A stretch of 64,000 nucleotides of DNA, from NCBI RefSeq assembly GCF_025398155.2, contig NZ_CP104562.2:4712001-4776000 (forward strand). Reading direction: 5' to 3'. The notes under the pieces were generated by a model, which saw only the letters and a list, made by a program, of their open reading frames with translations, did no database searches and had not been told where the DNA came from. The translations under genes were made by a program, and so were the position numbers. This document shows, in pieces, positions 7,737 through 15,764 of the stretch (position 1 is the stretch's first letter; each line of letters opens with the position of its first letter). The stretch is from Roseateles amylovorans. Lineage in GTDB: Bacteria > Pseudomonadota > Gammaproteobacteria > Burkholderiales > Burkholderiaceae_C.

Positions 7737-9833
7737 TCAGTCGTTGAAGCCCTTGCCCTGCTCGACCAAACGGGCCAGCAAGGGCGCGGGCACCCAGAAG
7801 CTCGCGTCATCGTTGGGATTGCGGGCGAACCGCTTCATCGCCTGCACGACGTTGTAGAGCCCCACGGTGTCCGCATAGCACATCGGCCCGCCGCGCCACA
7901 GCGGGAAGCCGTAGCCGGTCAGGTAGACCATGTCGATGTCGGAGGCGCGCAGCGCAATGCCCTCTTCCAGGATGCGCGCCGCCTCGTTGACCAGCGCGAA
8001 CACCAGGCGCTGCACGATTTCCTCGTCGCTGATCTTGCGCGGCGTGATGCCCAGCGTCGCCCGGTGCATGTCGATCATCTGCACCACCACCTTGGACGGG
8101 ATCGCATCGCGCCGACCCGGCAGGTAGTCGTACCAGCCCTTGCCGGTCTTCTGGCCAAACCGGCCCATCTCGCACAGCACGTCGGCGGTGCGGGAATAGC
8201 GCAGGTCCGGTTTCTCGATGTAGCGGCGCTTGCGGATGTACCAACCCACATCATTGCCGGCCAGGTCGCCCATGCGGAACGGCCCCATCGCGAAGCCGAA
8301 GCGCTCGACCGCCTTGTCCACCTGCTGCGGCGTGCAGCCTTCTTCCAGCAGGAAGCCGGCCTGCCGGCTGTACTGCTCGATCATGCGGTTGCCGATGAAG
8401 CCATCGCACACACCCGACACGACGCAGGTCTTGCGGATCTTCTTGCCCATGGCCATCACCGTGGCCAGCACATCCTTGGCCGTGGCGGCACCGCGCACCA
8501 CCTCCAGCAGCTTCATCACATTGGCCGGACTGAAGAAGTGGGTGCCGATGACGTCCTGCGGCCGCTTGGTGAAGGCGGCGATCTTGTTGACGTCCAGGGT
8601 GGAGGTGTTGGTGGCCAGGATCGCGCCCGGCTTCATCACGCTGTCGAGCTGGCGGAACACCTGCTCCTTGACCGCGAGGTCCTCGAACACCGCCTCGATG
8701 ACCAGGTCCGCATCGCCGATCTCCGCATAGCTGAGCGTGCCATGCAGCATCGTCATGCGCTGGACATACTTGTCCTGCTTGAGCTTGCCCTTGCGCACCT
8801 GCGCTTCGTAGTTGCCGCGGATGGTGTTGATGCCGCGTTCCAGCGCCTCTTGCTTGGTCTCCAGAATGACCACCGGAATGCCGGCGTTCAGGAAGTTCAT
8901 CGCAATGCCACCGCCCATGGTGCCGGCACCGATGATGGCGACGCTGCGCACCGGACGCAGCGGCGTGTCCTCGGGCACATCCGGAATCTTGGCCGCGGCC
9001 CGTTCAGCAAAGAAGGCATGGCGCAGCGCCTTGGATTCGGGCGTGAGCATCAGCTGCGCAAACGCCTCGCGCTCGGTGCGCATGCCGTCTTCGAACTTGG
9101 CACTCACCGCCGCAGCCACTGCATCCACGCACTGCAGCGGCGCAGGGAAGTGCTTGCTCATGGCGGTGACCGTGTTGCGGGCGAACTGGAAGTAGCCCTG
9201 GGCCTCCGGATGCTGCGCCTTCAGATCACGCACCCGCGGCAGGGGCCGCTTCTCGGCGATCTCCATCGCATAGGCCACGGCGCCGTCGATCAGGTCACCG
9301 TCGATGATCTTCTGGAACAGCACCTGGCCCGGCACTTGCGCGAGCAATTCGCTGGCCACCGGCTCGCCGCTGACGATCATGTTGAGCGCCGGCTCCACTC
9401 CCAGCGCACGCGGCAGCCGCTGGGTACCGCCCGCACCCGGTAACAGGCCCAGCTTCACCTCCGGCAGGGCCACCTTGGTGCCGGGCGCGGCCACGCGGTA
9501 GTGGCAACCCAGTGCCAGTTCCAGGCCACCGCCCATGCAGACGCTGTGGATCGCCGCCACCACCGGCTTGGTGCAGGACTCCACCCGGTTGATCAGGGAG
9601 ATCAGGTTGGGCTCGGCCAAGGCCTTGGGCGAGCCGAATTCGCGGATGTCCGCGCCACCGGAAAACGCCTTGCCGGCACCGGAGATGACGACCGCCTTGA
9701 CCGCCGGATCGTTCTCCGCCTGCTCAATGCCCTCGGCCGTGGCCTTGCGGGTCGCATAGCCCAGGCCGTTGACCGGCGGATTGTTCAAGGTGATCACGGC
9801 CACCGAGCCGCGTACTTCGTAACTGGCACTCAT
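7737..9833 (-). CDS. FadB-type bifunctional enoyl-CoA hydratase / 3-hydroxyacyl-CoA dehydrogenase
   Basis: 698 residues from the ATG at 9833, which has GGAAGGAAG upstream. The N-terminal crotonase domain (residues 1-190) has the oxyanion-hole segments GKAFSGGADIREF and HSVCMGGGLELALGCHYR and the Glu in ALPEVKLGLLPGAGGTQRL. The central Rossmann domain starts near residue 295 with AIIGAGTMGGGIAMNFL and carries THFFSPANVMKLLEVV. Two C-terminal dehydrogenase domains follow (GDLAGNDVGW, then a second copy with GYGFPLWRGGP). It hydrates enoyl-CoA and oxidises the 3-hydroxyacyl-CoA with NAD. It is the first gene of the minus-strand beta-oxidation cluster, and the regulatory palindrome at 10001 lies upstream. 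A peroxisomal-type multifunctional enzyme would have the same layout; in bacteria the FadB/FadJ role fits. Confidence 0.92.
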   Translation of the reverse strand: MSASYEVRGSVAVITLNNPPVNGLGYATRKATAEGIEQAENDPAVKAVVISGAGKAFSGGADIREFGSPKALAEPNLISLINRVESCTKPVVAAIHSVCMGGGLELALGCHYRVAAPGTKVALPEVKLGLLPGAGGTQRLPRALGVEPALNMIVSGEPVASELLAQVPGQVLFQKIIDGDLIDGAVAYAMEIAEKRPLPRVRDLKAQHPEAQGYFQFARNTVTAMSKHFPAPLQCVDAVAAAVSAKFEDGMRTEREAFAQLMLTPESKALRHAFFAERAAAKIPDVPEDTPLRPVRSVAIIGAGTMGGGIAMNFLNAGIPVVILETKQEALERGINTIRGNYEAQVRKGKLKQDKYVQRMTMLHGTLSYAEIGDADLVIEAVFEDLAVKEQVFRQLDSVMKPGAILATNTSTLDVNKIAAFTKRPQDVIGTHFFSPANVMKLLEVVRGAATAKDVLATVMAMGKKIRKTCVVSGVCDGFIGNRMIEQYSRQAGFLLEEGCTPQQVDKAVERFGFAMGPFRMGDLAGNDVGWYIRKRRYIEKPDLRYSRTADVLCEMGRFGQKTGKGWYDYLPGRRDAIPSKVVVQMIDMHRATLGITPRKISDEEIVQRLVFALVNEAARILEEGIALRASDIDMVYLTGYGFPLWRGGPMCYADTVGLYNVVQAMKRFARNPNDDASFWVPAPLLARLVEQGKGFND

Positions 9834-10000
9834 GTGTCTTCCTTCCAGTACTGGTGAGAGGCCTCGCCGCCGGTGTTCTCCGCACCGGCATGTCGATTCA
9901 AGAATGTGCCGCTGGCCACCAGCGGATCCGCCCATCCGTCTTGCGCCGACGCCCTCCGGATCCATGTCGGAGAACGCGCCGCCGAGCGCCGAGGCGAAAA

Positions 10001-10019
10001 GAACGATCGTTCGATTCTA
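10001..10019 (-). promoter_or_regulatory. Palindromic operator and -10-like element before the beta-oxidation cluster
   Basis: Bases 10001-10012 are GAACGATCGTTC, a perfect 12-bp palindrome. Directly upstream on the minus strand (10019-10014) is TAGAAT, a plausible -10 box. A repressor bound here would cover the transcription start. TetR-type regulators of fatty-acid and acyl-CoA catabolism commonly use palindromes of this general form, so a ligand-released repressor is likely. No regulator gene is adjacent. The rest of the 510-bp gap (9834-10343) has no convincing gene. Confidence 0.5.
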
Positions 10020-10343
10020 GGCAGGCCGCAGGCGGGCGCATTGTCTCTGCTGTGACAACGCGTCACCAGCCACCCATGCGCGGACGGCGCCCGGCCGGCG
10101 AGCCACGGGCGCCGCGGATCCCCGGCGGATCTTCGGAAAGAGGCAGTCGGTCCAGGACGGCCGACGCAGGCCACGCATCATGACGCCGAAAGCCGGCGCG
10201 TTGCGGGAAGATGAAGGCGGAAACGACGGACGCACTGGCGTGCGCCACAGGTTCAGGACCGCCAAGGGGGGGTGAGGACGCGCTGCGTCCGTGGCGGCGC
10301 GCAGGCGTCGCCACGGAAGTCCCTGAGGACGTGTCAGCGAGTC

Positions 10344-10766
10344 TCAGCGCAGGCGCGGACGGTCGATCTGCGTCGGCTCGAAGCCGCTGTTGTCGTGCTC
10401 GTCCTCGGCGTTGGAGAACATCGCGCCAGGGGCGTTGTCGGACATCAGCAGCCCGTTGGCCACCGAACGCGGACGCGGCTCGATCATCGGGCCCAGCGTG
10501 TCCGGCGGGCTGATGGTGTTGGCCGCGCGCCGGCGCACCCGTTCGGCGATGAGGCGCAACTCGGTCAGCTCCAGCTGCAGATGCTCGATCTGGCGCCGCG
10601 CCTGGTTGTTCTGCTGGTCCAGCAGTTCACGGGACGCCTTCAATCGGTCGATCAATCGGCGCGACTTGTCCAGTCGACGCGACCACCACCAGCTCACGCC
10701 AATGCCGGCGAATGCGAGGCCCGCCAAGCCGGCGGCGACACTCGTCCACGGTTGCACGATATCCAT
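10344..10766 (-). CDS. Hypothetical membrane-anchored coiled-coil protein
   Basis: 140 residues from the ATG at 10766, chosen over an in-frame start 66 bases upstream because the protein then begins directly with the membrane segment and an AAAGG-type site precedes it. Residues 8-30 form one transmembrane helix (AAGLAGLAFAGIGVSWWW), followed by basic residues (SRRLDKSRR), indicating that the rest faces the cytoplasm. Residues 35-85 are a heptad-patterned coiled coil rich in Leu, Gln, Glu and Arg. The C-terminal 50 residues are polar and probably disordered. I do not recognise a family. Its neighbours, a beta-oxidation operon and a giant unknown protein, give no functional hint. Confidence 0.65.
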   Translation of the reverse strand: MDIVQPWTSVAAGLAGLAFAGIGVSWWWSRRLDKSRRLIDRLKASRELLDQQNNQARRQIEHLQLELTELRLIAERVRRRAANTISPPDTLGPMIEPRPRSVANGLLMSDNAPGAMFSNAEDEHDNSGFEPTQIDRPRLR

Positions 10767-10838
10767 GGCCCGACCTTTCTTTCTATGTTGTGCAATCAAT
10801 GTAGTCCCGGCCGACACGGTTTTGTCATCCACCCCCCA

Positions 10839-10850
10839 CCCTGATCAGGG
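10839..10850. repeat. Perfect 12-bp palindrome CCCTGATCAGGG
   Basis: This palindrome lies between the divergent genes at 10766 (minus) and 11056 (plus). It could be a repressor site or a short hairpin. It is the only notable element I see in this 289-bp intergenic stretch. Confidence 0.3.
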
Positions 10851-11055
10851 GACTCGGTGGCCCCCCGTCCAGGCGCCTCTTCCAGTCGCGTGCGTCGAGG
10901 GTCAGGCTCGTCGGGATCCCCGCGGCAGCCCTTGTCGCCCTGCTGCGCGAAGGCGCCAACCCGCAGAACCAGCGGCACGGCGGCGTGCTACTGAGCGCAT
11001 GGCTTCGCAGCCGCTTTCCGTGTTCCTCATCCGCTCCGCGCCCTCTACTGCCGCC

Positions 11056-14000
11056 ATGTACATCCCCCCTCTCACCACGCCCCGAGCCGCCCACGCCCAC
11101 GCTGAGTTCGCCACGCCCGCATCGCTGCCGTCCGCCTTGCAGGACTTCCTCCATCGGACACCGCTCGCCGCGCGGGTGGTTCAAACGCTGGCGCAGGCGC
11201 TGGAAGGGCGAAAGGAGCGAATCGACCTGTCCGCGCACGACCCCGCCCATTGCCTGGTGCCATCGGGCGTCATCGCGCTGCTGGCTCCCCAGGTGACCGA
11301 ACTTCGACTGCCGCCCGGCTGCGATCTGGACACCATCCATCGGTGGATTCAACACGCCGATCAGCTGCGTGTGCTGGAGTTTCCCGACGTCAGGACCCGC
11401 GTCGACCACGCCCCCTGCATCGACCTCGGCCCGGCCCGACGCCTTGAACAGGTGGTCGTGCCGTTCGCCGTTCCCTCGGCGTTCTCCAACCCCCGCTGGG
11501 TGCGGATCGGCCCATCGGCGTCGATGAGACGACAGGCCTTGGCGTCCATCCCTCCAACGACCGGCCGCCCTGTGCTCTGCCTGGCGACGCCAGATGACCC
11601 GGTGGCCCTTGCTGGCGACAGCGTGCCCGGCCATCGATCACTCGCAGGCGCGCTGCCTCATCCCGCCAGCCCCCCGTCTTCCGCTCAAGCTTCGCTCGCC
11701 AACGCGGCGCTCCAGGCCTCAGCGCCCCGCACGCCCGGTGCCAGCCCTCTCGCGCCACTCTCGAAGACGCTCTTGAGCCTGTCCGCCATCAAGACACAAA
11801 TGACCGAATGGGCCGATCCGAAGCCCAAACACCGCGGCATTGACAATCTGAAAACCATGCTGCATGGCATGACCCGGATCATGGAGGCCATGCCCGCTTC
11901 GCTGTTGCCGCTGCTGGCGCGACCGATCTATGACACGGTCAGACTGATGCCCGCCTGGAGCAGAGACCGGCCGCCCACACCGGCCGAGGCGCAAGCGGCG
12001 CTCATCGTGCTGCACCACATCGATGCCGTCGCGCGCGTGCTGACCCCGGACGGCTACCGGCTGAGAACGCCCACCGAGTTGGCGGCCGTGGCAGCCCTGC
12101 GCGCCTGGGTGACCGAGACCGACCATCCCGACCGGCAACTGGTCCGCGATGAGGTCGCCGAACAATTGGTGATCTTGTGGTCGGATCAGCGTCCCTCCTG
12201 CGACGTCCAGCTTCTCTTCGAGGAGCACGGGCTGCCGCTCGAACTGCCCCCGGTGGCGCACATCCGGGCGCTGGGCCCACGCGCCGCGCCATTCGACCTG
12301 GTGCTGGGCGACCACCGGGCTCGCGCACCGGCGGCGTTCAGGGCCAGTGCCGCGGCGTTGCCGCTCCGTGGGCTCGAGCTGCTGGAGATCCCGCCGGACG
12401 CTGTCCTGGAGAGCTTGGTCCACGGTCTGCGCGTGGGCTCGCTCTGGCTGTCGAAGTGCCGAGGTGGCTTCGACGCCAAGACCTTACGGCGCCTGCACAC
12501 GCACCTGCCCCAACTGCGCCAGGTGATGGTGCCCATCGATTGGCCCAACCACGCGCCAATGGTCCACGAACGGTCATTGAGCGGCCTGAAGCGGTTCGCG
12601 TTGAGCGCGGATGACGCGCAGCAGTGGAAGTCCATGAGACAGCTGTCGACCCATGAAGGATGGGGGCAGGTCGTGAGCGTGCTGTGGGACGGCTTGTGTG
12701 AGGCCGCTGCGTTCATCGACTTGAGCGAGTTCGAGTGCGATCTGATCTCGTCCATCTCAGCGGACGTTCAGCGCGAGCTCGGGGTTCATCTGCGACACCT
12801 TTGCCTCCCCTCAGGAATGTCCAGCACCCAACTGCACGACTGGCTGCGCGCCTGCCCCCGGCTGGAGCGACTGGAGGCGCTCGACATCGTCGCCAGCGAG
12901 GCGATTGCGCTGGATTTGAGCCTGGGGCCGCCCACCCTGCAGCTCTACACCTCGCCCGGCTGGCTGCCGCCAATGCGCCTGGCGGGTCGGCCGGTGCCGC
13001 TGGCACTCCACACCGAACCCACCGAGGTGCGAATGGACACCCTTCAGGGCCCGTTTGCCCGTCCGTCGATGGCCGCCCTCACCAACCTGTACGACACCCT
13101 CATGACGCCACAGCAGGCGCCCACCGACGCAGTGGGGATCCCCGTGACCGACACCTCAGACGTTGTCCGGACTCAGCAGCTGCTGCGATGCCTGCCCGAC
13201 ACGCTCTTGTCACCCTCCATGCGTGTGGCGCTGCGCGACCTCAGTCAAAGGCGCGGACGCTGGTTCCCGCCCGACAAGCGTCTGGACGCGGCAATGGTTC
13301 TGCGCGAAGCGCAACAAGCCCTCACTCAATGGACCCCACAGGGAAGACGGGCCAAGACCGAGGACGAGCTCCGATGCCGGGCTGCCCTGATGCAGTGGGC
13401 CGAAGCCGTCGGCGAACCCGACGGCCAGCAAGCCCTGAGAGAAGCGGTGGTCACCCAATTGCTGCGGCACGTGGAACAAGCCGTCGGCCAGCCCATTGCC
13501 CTGACCGACGACATCAGCCTGCCCCAGCGCTCCCACGATGCGACCCCACCGCGCTTGGACCTGCCGCCGCTGGCCCTGCTCCATCAGATGGGATTTCGCC
13601 GCGACGCGCCCGATGCGCCGGAAATCGATCTGCGCCTGAAGCAGGCCGAACCGCGCGACGTCGACGATTTCCGACAGCAGGTCGGCGATCTGAAGATCCG
13701 CCGCCTGACCCTTCATCGGTTGTCCAGCGGCTTGGCGCCGATGGCGTGGATGCCGCGCTCGATTCGCACATTGGATCTGGTCTCCGCCGGGGAACACCTC
13801 GATCTCCCAAGCTGGATGACGGCGCTTGACGAACTGCCGAACCTCCACTGCATCTGGGTTCATCAGCGCCAGTGGGACGCGCTGCGCATTCAAGTCGCCG
13901 CGCTCAAGGAGCCCGAGCAGGCCACCGCCCTGCTGCTGAGCCTGGCGGTGCCCGCGATGTGGGGCCGCGTGCCCACCCCGATGGAGCAGCGCCAGGCTCC

Positions 14001-14997
14001 GGCCAGCGAGGTCCTGTCGTGGGAGGCACTGCCCATCGACATCCTGAGGCGCATCCCCCGGCAGTTGCCGCAGTTGCTGAGCGCCGCGACCGAGCTGACG
14101 CTGCCGATCGGAAGTCCCACCAGCCTGATCAACGACTTTCTCCGATCAACGCCCTTCCTGCGCGAACTCACGATTGCGGATGCCCGCCAGGACACCGACG
14201 AGCCACTGAACCTGCGCCTAGCGCCGGGCCTGCGCCTGCTGCGCACCGGCCCCGGCCTGCTGCCATCCGCCCTGATACCGGATGGGGTGAGGTTGGAAGC
14301 CTCCTGGACCATGGACTGCCTCACCGACGAAAGCCGCGAAGGCTCACCGATCACCATTCCTTCGCTGGCACCGCCGTCCGACCTCGACCGGCTGATTGCC
14401 AGCGGCGCCGTGCGTCTGGCGATTCCGTCCTTGTGGGAACTGGACAGCATCACCGACCTGGTGTTCAACCGCTACGGCCACTACCGTGGGTCTCAACCGG
14501 ATCAACCGGAACAACCGGTCAAGGCAGCACCCACGTCGGAGCGGGACAGCGCCCCGGGCAGTACGAACGTAGACAAACGAAAAAACAGAACACTGGCCCT
14601 GCACGACGGCCTCAACAAGGGGTCCGCCCTGGCTTGGTCGGATGACCTCAAACTGGGCCCGGCCGCCGCCAACATCCTGCTGCTGGCTCCTGCGGCATGG
14701 ATCCATTCCGCCCTGGAAGCGCACGGCTGGTTATACGCGGAGCCGCGCATCATCCAATCCGCCCTGCGCGAGACAAGCCGCTGGGAACACCACGAACTGA
14801 AAGACCTCCTTGGCGCGATCGAGAAGGTCCACGAGGTTCTCGATCGCATCTTCACCGTGCCTGGCACGACGGGAACGCGGCGACGACTCAAGACGCCGGC
14901 AGAGATTCAGGCCGATGCGGCCGAGCGGATCGAGGCGCTCCAGCCGGCGGCGCAGGAGGCACCGTTGGTGGACAAGGCTTCAGAAGCCTACGCATGA
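11056..14997 (+). CDS. Giant modular protein with repeated LRR-like and helical modules (unrecognised family)
   Basis: 1313 residues from the ATG at 11056. An in-frame ATG at 10999 would add 19 residues, but 11056 places the first module at the same distance from the N-terminus as in the paralogue at 1306. LRR-like cores occur at residues 79-112 (QVTELRLPPGCDLDTIHRWI), 578-611 (HLRHLCLPSGMSSTQLHDWL) and 1010-1043 (AATELTLPIGSPTSLINDFL), with weaker ones near 440 and 880. Helical modules occur near 269-352, 707-785 and 1180-1300. Each ends in a similar signature: RLRTPTELAAVAALRAW, RRAKTEDELRCRAAL, RRLKTPAEIQADAAERI. There is no signal peptide, membrane segment or catalytic motif. Leucine-rich scaffolds of this sort bind proteins, and large ones are common among secreted effectors; the role here is unknown. 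Neither candidate start has a good ribosome-binding site. Confidence 0.75.
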   Translation: MYIPPLTTPRAAHAHAEFATPASLPSALQDFLHRTPLAARVVQTLAQALEGRKERIDLSAHDPAHCLVPSGVIALLAPQVTELRLPPGCDLDTIHRWIQHADQLRVLEFPDVRTRVDHAPCIDLGPARRLEQVVVPFAVPSAFSNPRWVRIGPSASMRRQALASIPPTTGRPVLCLATPDDPVALAGDSVPGHRSLAGALPHPASPPSSAQASLANAALQASAPRTPGASPLAPLSKTLLSLSAIKTQMTEWADPKPKHRGIDNLKTMLHGMTRIMEAMPASLLPLLARPIYDTVRLMPAWSRDRPPTPAEAQAALIVLHHIDAVARVLTPDGYRLRTPTELAAVAALRAWVTETDHPDRQLVRDEVAEQLVILWSDQRPSCDVQLLFEEHGLPLELPPVAHIRALGPRAAPFDLVLGDHRARAPAAFRASAAALPLRGLELLEIPPDAVLESLVHGLRVGSLWLSKCRGGFDAKTLRRLHTHLPQLRQVMVPIDWPNHAPMVHERSLSGLKRFALSADDAQQWKSMRQLSTHEGWGQVVSVLWDGLCEAAAFIDLSEFECDLISSISADVQRELGVHLRHLCLPSGMSSTQLHDWLRACPRLERLEALDIVASEAIALDLSLGPPTLQLYTSPGWLPPMRLAGRPVPLALHTEPTEVRMDTLQGPFARPSMAALTNLYDTLMTPQQAPTDAVGIPVTDTSDVVRTQQLLRCLPDTLLSPSMRVALRDLSQRRGRWFPPDKRLDAAMVLREAQQALTQWTPQGRRAKTEDELRCRAALMQWAEAVGEPDGQQALREAVVTQLLRHVEQAVGQPIALTDDISLPQRSHDATPPRLDLPPLALLHQMGFRRDAPDAPEIDLRLKQAEPRDVDDFRQQVGDLKIRRLTLHRLSSGLAPMAWMPRSIRTLDLVSAGEHLDLPSWMTALDELPNLHCIWVHQRQWDALRIQVAALKEPEQATALLLSLAVPAMWGRVPTPMEQRQAPASEVLSWEALPIDILRRIPRQLPQLLSAATELTLPIGSPTSLINDFLRSTPFLRELTIADARQDTDEPLNLRLAPGLRLLRTGPGLLPSALIPDGVRLEASWTMDCLTDESREGSPITIPSLAPPSDLDRLIASGAVRLAIPSLWELDSITDLVFNRYGHYRGSQPDQPEQPVKAAPTSERDSAPGSTNVDKRKNRTLALHDGLNKGSALAWSDDLKLGPAAANILLLAPAAWIHSALEAHGWLYAEPRIIQSALRETSRWEHHELKDLLGAIEKVHEVLDRIFTVPGTTGTRRRLKTPAEIQADAAERIEALQPAAQEAPLVDKASEAYA

Positions 14998-15013
14998 GGT
15001 GCGGCCGTGCGCA

Positions 15014-15030
15014 CACCGGGACGCCCGGTG
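15014..15030. terminator. Possible bidirectional terminator between convergent genes
   Basis: CACCGGG-ACG-CCCGGTG is a perfect 7-bp stem with a 3-base loop. It occupies most of the 34 bp between the stop codons of the giant gene (14997) and livF (15032). There is no clear T tract on either side, so its strength is uncertain. Confidence 0.5.
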
Positions 15031-15031
15031 C

Positions 15032-15748
15032 TCACACTTCCAGCCACTCCTTGCGCACATAGGCATTCGCCCGCAGGTCTGCGGGCGTGCCCTCGAACAC
15101 GATGCGGCCATGGCCCATCACATAGCAGCGTTCGGAGATCTCCAGCGCAATCGCCAGCTTCTGCTCCACCAGCAGCACCGACACGCCGCGCTGCTTCAGC
15201 GTCTTCAGATAATCCGCCACCAGCTCGACGATCTTGGGCGCCAAGCCCTCGGTCGGCTCGTCGATCATGATCAGGTCCGGATCCCCCATCAGGGTGCGGC
15301 ACAGCGTGAGCATCTGCTGCTCACCGCCGGACAGCACGCCCGCCTCGGTGTGCTGTCGCTCCTTCAGCCGCGGGAACATGCGGTACATGTCGTCGTAGCT
15401 CCAGCGCGGCGTCTTGCCGCGCCGCCCGGACTTCTCGCCCAGCATCAGGTTCTGATGCACCGTCAGTCGGGCAAAGATGTCGCGGTTCTCCGGCACATAG
15501 CCGATGCCCTGATGCGCCACCTCATAAGCCTTCTGCCCCAGCAAGGGCTTGCCGCCCCAGGTCACCGAGCCGGTGCCGTCGACCTGGCCCATGATCGTCT
15601 TCACCGTGGTGGATCGCCCCGAGCCATTGCGTCCGAGCAAGCTGACGATCTCTCCAGGTCGGACCTCCATCGTCACCCCATGCAGCACATGGCTCTTGCC
15701 ATAGAAGGCATGCAGGTTGTCCAGCTTCAGCGTGCGTGCGTCGTTCAT
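15032..15748 (-). CDS. livF: Branched-chain amino-acid-type ABC transporter ATPase LivF
   Basis: 238 residues from the ATG at 15748. It is one of two cytoplasmic ATPases that power the LivHM permease. The signature LSGGEQQML, Walker B LIMIDEPTEGLAP and switch His region LLVEQKLAIAL are all normal for LivF. The Walker A motif is GRNGSGRSTT: Arg (codon CGA) replaces the Lys that contacts ATP phosphates. I confirmed this on the minus strand at about 15620-15640. The change may be tolerated in this subfamily, with LivG supplying the canonical site, or may lower activity. The gene follows livG by 16 bp and ends the transport operon at a likely terminator. Assigned as LivF rather than LivG by the short length and the EQK switch segment. 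Confidence 0.88.
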   Translation of the reverse strand: MNDARTLKLDNLHAFYGKSHVLHGVTMEVRPGEIVSLLGRNGSGRSTTVKTIMGQVDGTGSVTWGGKPLLGQKAYEVAHQGIGYVPENRDIFARLTVHQNLMLGEKSGRRGKTPRWSYDDMYRMFPRLKERQHTEAGVLSGGEQQMLTLCRTLMGDPDLIMIDEPTEGLAPKIVELVADYLKTLKQRGVSVLLVEQKLAIALEISERCYVMGHGRIVFEGTPADLRANAYVRKEWLEV

Positions 15749-15764
15749 GTCCTGCCTCCGCGCC

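Noticed and set aside
6024..9443. Very long open frame on the plus strand opposite the fadB-type, thiolase and acyl-CoA dehydrogenase genes
   Set aside because: Its translation is His/Arg/Gln-rich with no domain, and the minus strand encodes well-supported enzymes. It is a high-GC antisense frame.
12735..13829. Plus-strand frame of 364 codons in another register inside the giant protein gene
   Set aside because: Arg/Pro/Ala-rich shadow frame; the repeated modules are all in the 11056 frame.
2..15000. Type III secretion promoter boxes (TTCG pairs) before the LRR-like genes
   Set aside because: I looked for TTCG-N16-TTCG or TTCGC-N15-TTCGC before 1306 and 11056 and found none, so an effector role remains inference only.
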